Assembly (NCBI GenBank): GCA_900539425.1
Contig: UQBX01000035.1
Span: 1-15,251 of the forward strand
DNA: 15,251 nt
Direction: 5' to 3'
DNA from: an uncultured Oscillospiraceae bacterium
Lineage (GTDB): Bacteria; Bacillota; Clostridia; Oscillospirales; Acutalibacteraceae
The translations under genes and the position numbers were made by a program. The stretch's first letter is position 1. The number at the start of each line of letters is the position of its first letter. The notes beneath the pieces are model-generated. The model was not told where the DNA came from. It saw only the letters and a list, made by a program, of their open reading frames with translations, and searched no databases. Below are positions 11,965 to 15,251 of this stretch, in pieces.

Positions 11965-14151
11965 TTAAACATTGGTTCTTTCAATATGATAAACGCCGTC
12001 TATCTTTCTTATTATCTTTACTATATTATCAAGATGCTCTTTACTGCTTACTGCCACAGTAAGTGTTGTAAGGCAATTTCCGTCATTTATAGGACGGGCA
12101 TTTATAGAATGAATTTTAACGTGCATATTCATCAGGGTGCTTGTAATATCGAGAACGATACCGTCCCTGTCGATAGCATAAACATCAAGCGTAGACTGTG
12201 TTTCGATCTTAACACTGTCATCCCAGTGAGCGTGAATCCACCTTTCAGGTTCAGCGCAGTGCTCAAGATTCTGCGGCACATTTACGCAGTTTCTTCTGTG
12301 AATGGAAAGTCCGTGACCTCTTGTGATAAAGCCCACGATTTCCTCACCCGGAAGCGGATTGCAACAGCGCGCCATTTTTATAAGGCAGTTATCAATACCG
12401 TCAACAATAACGCCGTTTGACGAACTTGTTTTACGCGGTCTGTCAACAACATTTGAGCCGTGCGGTTTTTCGGGTTCTTTTTCTTTCCAGTTCTTATTAT
12501 ATTCATCTTTTATACCCGGCATAAGGCGGTTTATCTGTATACCGCCGTATCCTACCGCTGCATAAAACTCATCAACCTGTTCAAAATGCTGTTTTTCAGA
12601 AATACGTTTTATGAACTCATCATATTTGGTTCCGCTGAGTCCTATGAAGTTACGGCGAAGCTCACGTTTTACTGCGGTTTTGCCCTCTTCTATATTCTCC
12701 TCGCGTTTTTCCTTTTTGAACCACGAACGTATCTTACTGCGGGCTTCTCCCGTTTTTACAATAGAAAGCCAGTCTCGGCTTGGCCCCTTACCCTGCTGGT
12801 TGGTGGTCAGGATTTCAATTCTTTCACCCGTTTTTATCTTGTAATCAAGCGGAACAATACGTCCGTCAACCTTGGCGCCTATCATTTTATTGCCAACAGC
12901 GGAATGGATTGCATAAGCAAAGTCTATAACCGTTGAGCCTGTGGGCAGACTTTTAATATCTCCCTTAGGTGTGAAAACATAGACTTCCTCAACAGAAAGA
13001 TCGCCCTTTATGCTTGCAACAAGATCCTCGGCGGTATCTGTGGACTCACCTGTTTCTATCATTCTGTGAATCCACGAAAGCTTTTCATCAAGTATATCCT
13101 TGCCGCCTTTGCCGAGTTTGTATTTCCAGTGCGCGGCAATACCGTATTCAGCGGTGCGGTGCATTTCCCATGTGCGTATCTGTATCTCAAACGGAATACC
13201 GTCTTTTGACAGCACCGTGGTATGGAGTGACTGATACATATTAGGCTTCGGGGTTGATATATAATCCTTAAATCTGCCGGGAATGGGTTTGAACATATCG
13301 TGAACTATTCCCAGAGCATTATAGCAGTCAATCATAGTATCAACGATAATTCTTACCGCATAAATATCGTAAATTTCCTCAAAGGACTTGCCTTTTATAT
13401 ACACTTTTCTGAATATGCCGTGAACGGATTTAACACGGGAAGTTATTGTTGCGTTTTTTATGAGCGGGGTTATGCGTTCCTGTATCTGTTCTTTAATATC
13501 GTTTAAAAAGCGCTCGCCCTCTTCTTTTTTCATAGATAGTGAATTTTCTATCTCTTTATACGCAATCGGGTCAAGATAGCGCACAGCAAGATCCTCAAGC
13601 TCATCCTTGATAGCTCTGATACCGAGGCGGTGAGCGATAGGCGCGTATATTTCAAGCGTTTCAAGGCTTTTTTCGCGCTGTTTGTAATCAGGCATATACT
13701 GAAGCGTACGCATATTATGAAGCCTGTCTGCAAGCTTGATGATGATAACGCGAACATCTTTGTTCATGGCGATAAACATTTTTCTTATATTTTCCGCCTG
13801 AACTTCCTCTCGTGTTGAAAGAGGTATCTTACCGAGTTTTGTAACGCCGTCTACAAGCAGAGCGACCTCATCTCCGAAATTCTCCTCAATAAAGTCGATA
13901 CTTACTTTTGTATCCTCAACCACATCATGGAGCAGTGCGGAGATAATGCACTCGTTATCCATACCGAAATTAAAAAGAATCTCTGCTACGGCAACAGGGT
14001 GCATAATATAAGGCTCGCCAGAGCGGCGTCTTTGGTCTTTATGAGCCTCTTTGGCAATATCATAAGCTTTTTTTATTTTTTCGGAATCATACTGCGGATT
14101 TTGCTTTACCTTTTCATAGAAAGCGGCAAAGCCGTCGTCAAAATCGCTCAA
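11965..14151 (-). CDS. rel: Bifunctional (p)ppGpp synthetase/hydrolase Rel
   Basis: Long RelA/SpoT homologue controlling the stringent response. Counting from the TTG at 14157, hydrolase residues fall exactly on the published Rel_Seq positions: H53, H77-D78, E81-D82, D144 and N148. The HD domain therefore looks active. The synthetase domain has R241, K243, K251, D264, RFKD at 295-298, Y308 and E323. RFKD is the R-x-K-D form of bifunctional Rel, not the E-x-D-D of E. coli RelA. Then follow TGS (about 390-455), a Cys/His region (CLIKMARCCNPLPGEE) and ACT (about 655-730). The frame opens with TTG 14157 and TTG 14151. AAAGGAAG (14160-14167) is 8 nt from the second but only 2 nt from the first, so 14151 is preferred (728 aa). 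The start overlaps the recJ end; dtd follows by 15 nt. Confidence 0.95.
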   Translation of the reverse strand: MSDFDDGFAAFYEKVKQNPQYDSEKIKKAYDIAKEAHKDQRRRSGEPYIMHPVAVAEILFNFGMDNECIISALLHDVVEDTKVSIDFIEENFGDEVALLVDGVTKLGKIPLSTREEVQAENIRKMFIAMNKDVRVIIIKLADRLHNMRTLQYMPDYKQREKSLETLEIYAPIAHRLGIRAIKDELEDLAVRYLDPIAYKEIENSLSMKKEEGERFLNDIKEQIQERITPLIKNATITSRVKSVHGIFRKVYIKGKSFEEIYDIYAVRIIVDTMIDCYNALGIVHDMFKPIPGRFKDYISTPKPNMYQSLHTTVLSKDGIPFEIQIRTWEMHRTAEYGIAAHWKYKLGKGGKDILDEKLSWIHRMIETGESTDTAEDLVASIKGDLSVEEVYVFTPKGDIKSLPTGSTVIDFAYAIHSAVGNKMIGAKVDGRIVPLDYKIKTGERIEILTTNQQGKGPSRDWLSIVKTGEARSKIRSWFKKEKREENIEEGKTAVKRELRRNFIGLSGTKYDEFIKRISEKQHFEQVDEFYAAVGYGGIQINRLMPGIKDEYNKNWKEKEPEKPHGSNVVDRPRKTSSSNGVIVDGIDNCLIKMARCCNPLPGEEIVGFITRGHGLSIHRRNCVNVPQNLEHCAEPERWIHAHWDDSVKIETQSTLDVYAIDRDGIVLDITSTLMNMHVKIHSINARPINDGNCLTTLTVAVSSKEHLDNIVKIIRKIDGVYHIERTNV

Positions 14152-15251
14152 TATCAAGTCTTCCTTTCAGGTTTTTTATGGTTCTTGTACCTGACAGATC
14201 TGTTTTGCCAGATGTCTGCTGAGTCTTGATTGAACCGTTATCATAAGAGATAAGAGAACATTCATAAAAGGCCTTGAGCGCAAACATCATCTGCCCGTAA
14301 GTAACATCAGACAGTGAAAAATAAAGACTGTCTGCATCCGTATAAACATTTTGCCTTTTGCGCAGCGCTTTATACACTGCGGCGCATATATCCCTGTTAG
14401 GATAAACGCTTTCGGAATTATTTTTTTCGGCAAGAAAAAGTTCATATTCCTCTTTCTGAGCAAAATAGGCGTCCTCATTCATTCCGCTTTTTCTGATATC
14501 GACCGCCTGAATGGACAGATACTCACGTCCGTTATATAGATTTACGCCTATTTTAACCGCGGCATCTATCTTTTCCCCGGGAATAAACGGAAATGTTTCG
14601 GCAGAAGTACCGAATTTAACTATCCTTATTTTTTTGCCCTTTTTCTCACATTCAAGGCGTATATGCCTGCCGTTTCCCATAGGAACGATATTTACAAGAG
14701 TTAAATTCATAAGAGCAAATACAGCCCTCTTGTTGCCCTCGCCGTAAGGCTCAAGCACCTCAAGCTCTTTTGCAAGCTCAACGCTAAGATAAAACGGAGA
14801 TATCTTAAAATCTATATTTACGGTCTGCACAGGCATTGAGGGATATTTTTCCTGCGCGTAATCATTTATTTTTTTTCTGAATTCATCAATATCATCGGCG
14901 CTGAGACTGAGACCCGCAGCACCGGGGTGACCGCCGAAGTGCGTAAGCATATCTGAACAGCTTGACACAGCTTCAAAAATATTAAATCCCTGAACGCTTC
15001 TTGCAGATCCGCGGGCGGTATCAGAACCGTCCGTACCAATTACAATTGCAGGTTTTTCATATTTTTCGCATAACCTTGATGCAACTATTCCTACAACACC
15101 CTGATGATATCCTTCTCCGCTCACTACGATAATACGCTGTTTGGAAAGGAAGGGATCTTCAGAAAGCTGTTTTACTGCATCATCAAAAATATCCTGCTCT
15201 ATCTCCTGGCGGTGTGTATTATTTATATTGAGCTGTTCAGCTATAAACGAC
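14138..15251 (-). CDS. recJ: Single-stranded-DNA exonuclease RecJ, C-terminal part
   Basis: 5'-to-3' ssDNA exonuclease for recombination and mismatch repair, cut by the right window edge: 370 residues are visible and the frame stays open to 15251. Upstream of the internal GTG at 15124 the reading continues as family sequence (NINNTHRQEIEQDIFDDA, then the strand RIIVV), so that GTG is not the start. The DHHA1 domain shows GEGYHQGVVGIVASRL, the GSARS loop and the HFGGHPGAAGLSL motif. An OB-fold-like segment follows (LEVLEPYGEGN onward), then a C-terminal extension typical of Firmicute RecJ. The DHH metal motifs lie outside the window. The 3' end overlaps rel. In Bacillus apt lies between recJ and relA; here it does not. 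Confidence 0.95.
   Translation of the reverse strand, partial: SFIAEQLNINNTHRQEIEQDIFDDAVKQLSEDPFLSKQRIIVVSGEGYHQGVVGIVASRLCEKYEKPAIVIGTDGSDTARGSARSVQGFNIFEAVSSCSDMLTHFGGHPGAAGLSLSADDIDEFRKKINDYAQEKYPSMPVQTVNIDFKISPFYLSVELAKELEVLEPYGEGNKRAVFALMNLTLVNIVPMGNGRHIRLECEKKGKKIRIVKFGTSAETFPFIPGEKIDAAVKIGVNLYNGREYLSIQAVDIRKSGMNEDAYFAQKEEYELFLAEKNNSESVYPNRDICAAVYKALRKRQNVYTDADSLYFSLSDVTYGQMMFALKAFYECSLISYDNGSIKTQQTSGKTDLSGTRTIKNLKGRLDIERF
14160..14167 (-). promoter_or_regulatory. Ribosome binding site deciding the rel start
   Basis: AAAGGAAG inside the end of recJ. Spacing is 8 nt to the TTG at 14151 and 2 nt to the TTG at 14157, so it favours the downstream TTG. Confidence 0.6.

Noticed and set aside
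11875..12936. Plus-strand open frames opposite dtd and rel
   Set aside because: They are shadows of conserved coding sequence on the minus strand; no motif, ribosome site or conserved composition supports them.
14138..15124. recJ starting at the GTG at 15124
   Set aside because: The same frame stays open to the window edge and reads as RecJ sequence upstream, so this GTG is internal and the gene is cut by the window.

Overview
The window looks like ordinary chromosome from a low-to-mid-GC anaerobic Firmicute, most likely a clostridial gut-type lineage near Ruminococcaceae/Oscillospiraceae. This placement is inferred from gene content and order, not from a database match. Support comes from the conserved yabM-mazG-(hup)-rqcP-yabP-yabQ-divIC block, a split class I fumarase, an HemZ-type radical SAM enzyme, FeoAB iron uptake, and start sites that use both AGGAGG and GGTGAT Shine-Dalgarno forms with many GTG and TTG starts. 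All sixteen genes I accept lie on the minus strand. Transcription therefore runs from high to low coordinates, and the gene order below follows that direction.

Block 1 (15251 to 9396): the 3' part of recJ (cut by the window edge), rel (bifunctional (p)ppGpp synthetase/hydrolase), dtd (D-aminoacyl-tRNA deacylase), a glyoxalase II-like metallo-beta-lactamase-fold hydrolase, and hemZ. Gaps are tiny or negative, so this is one operon of repair, stringent-response and translation-quality genes whose promoter lies outside the window. Block 2 (9393 to 8725): a single unrecognised coiled-coil gene with its own promoter, a 12-bp perfect dyad over that promoter, and its own terminator. Block 3 (8710 to 4434): a SpoVB/YabM-type lipid flippase, mazG, hup, rqcP (yabO), yabP, yabQ and divIC. 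This matches the Bacillus subtilis order except that hup sits between mazG and rqcP. A strong UUCG-loop terminator follows hup, and a terminator follows divIC. Block 4 (4414 to 2387): the alpha subunit of fumarate hydratase without an adjacent beta subunit, then a THUMP-domain RNA methyltransferase, then a long terminator. Block 5 (2376 to 18): a near-consensus promoter, a 32-nt stem-loop at the predicted mRNA 5' end, then feoA and feoB with a 4-nt overlap.

The genes group into envelope and division or sporulation (flippase, yabP, yabQ, divIC), translation quality (dtd, rqcP, RNA methyltransferase), nucleotide and stress signalling (rel, mazG), DNA maintenance (recJ, hup), iron import (feoAB) and anaerobic metabolism (fumarase alpha, hemZ). 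No tRNA, rRNA, CRISPR array, insertion sequence or prophage gene is visible, and no gap between genes exceeds 300 bases. I found no convincing new multi-gene system. The points worth a second look are regulatory (dyads, terminators placed just before genes, a sigma-E-like promoter), the orphan fumarase alpha subunit, the His-rich segment in FeoB, and the unrecognised coiled-coil gene.
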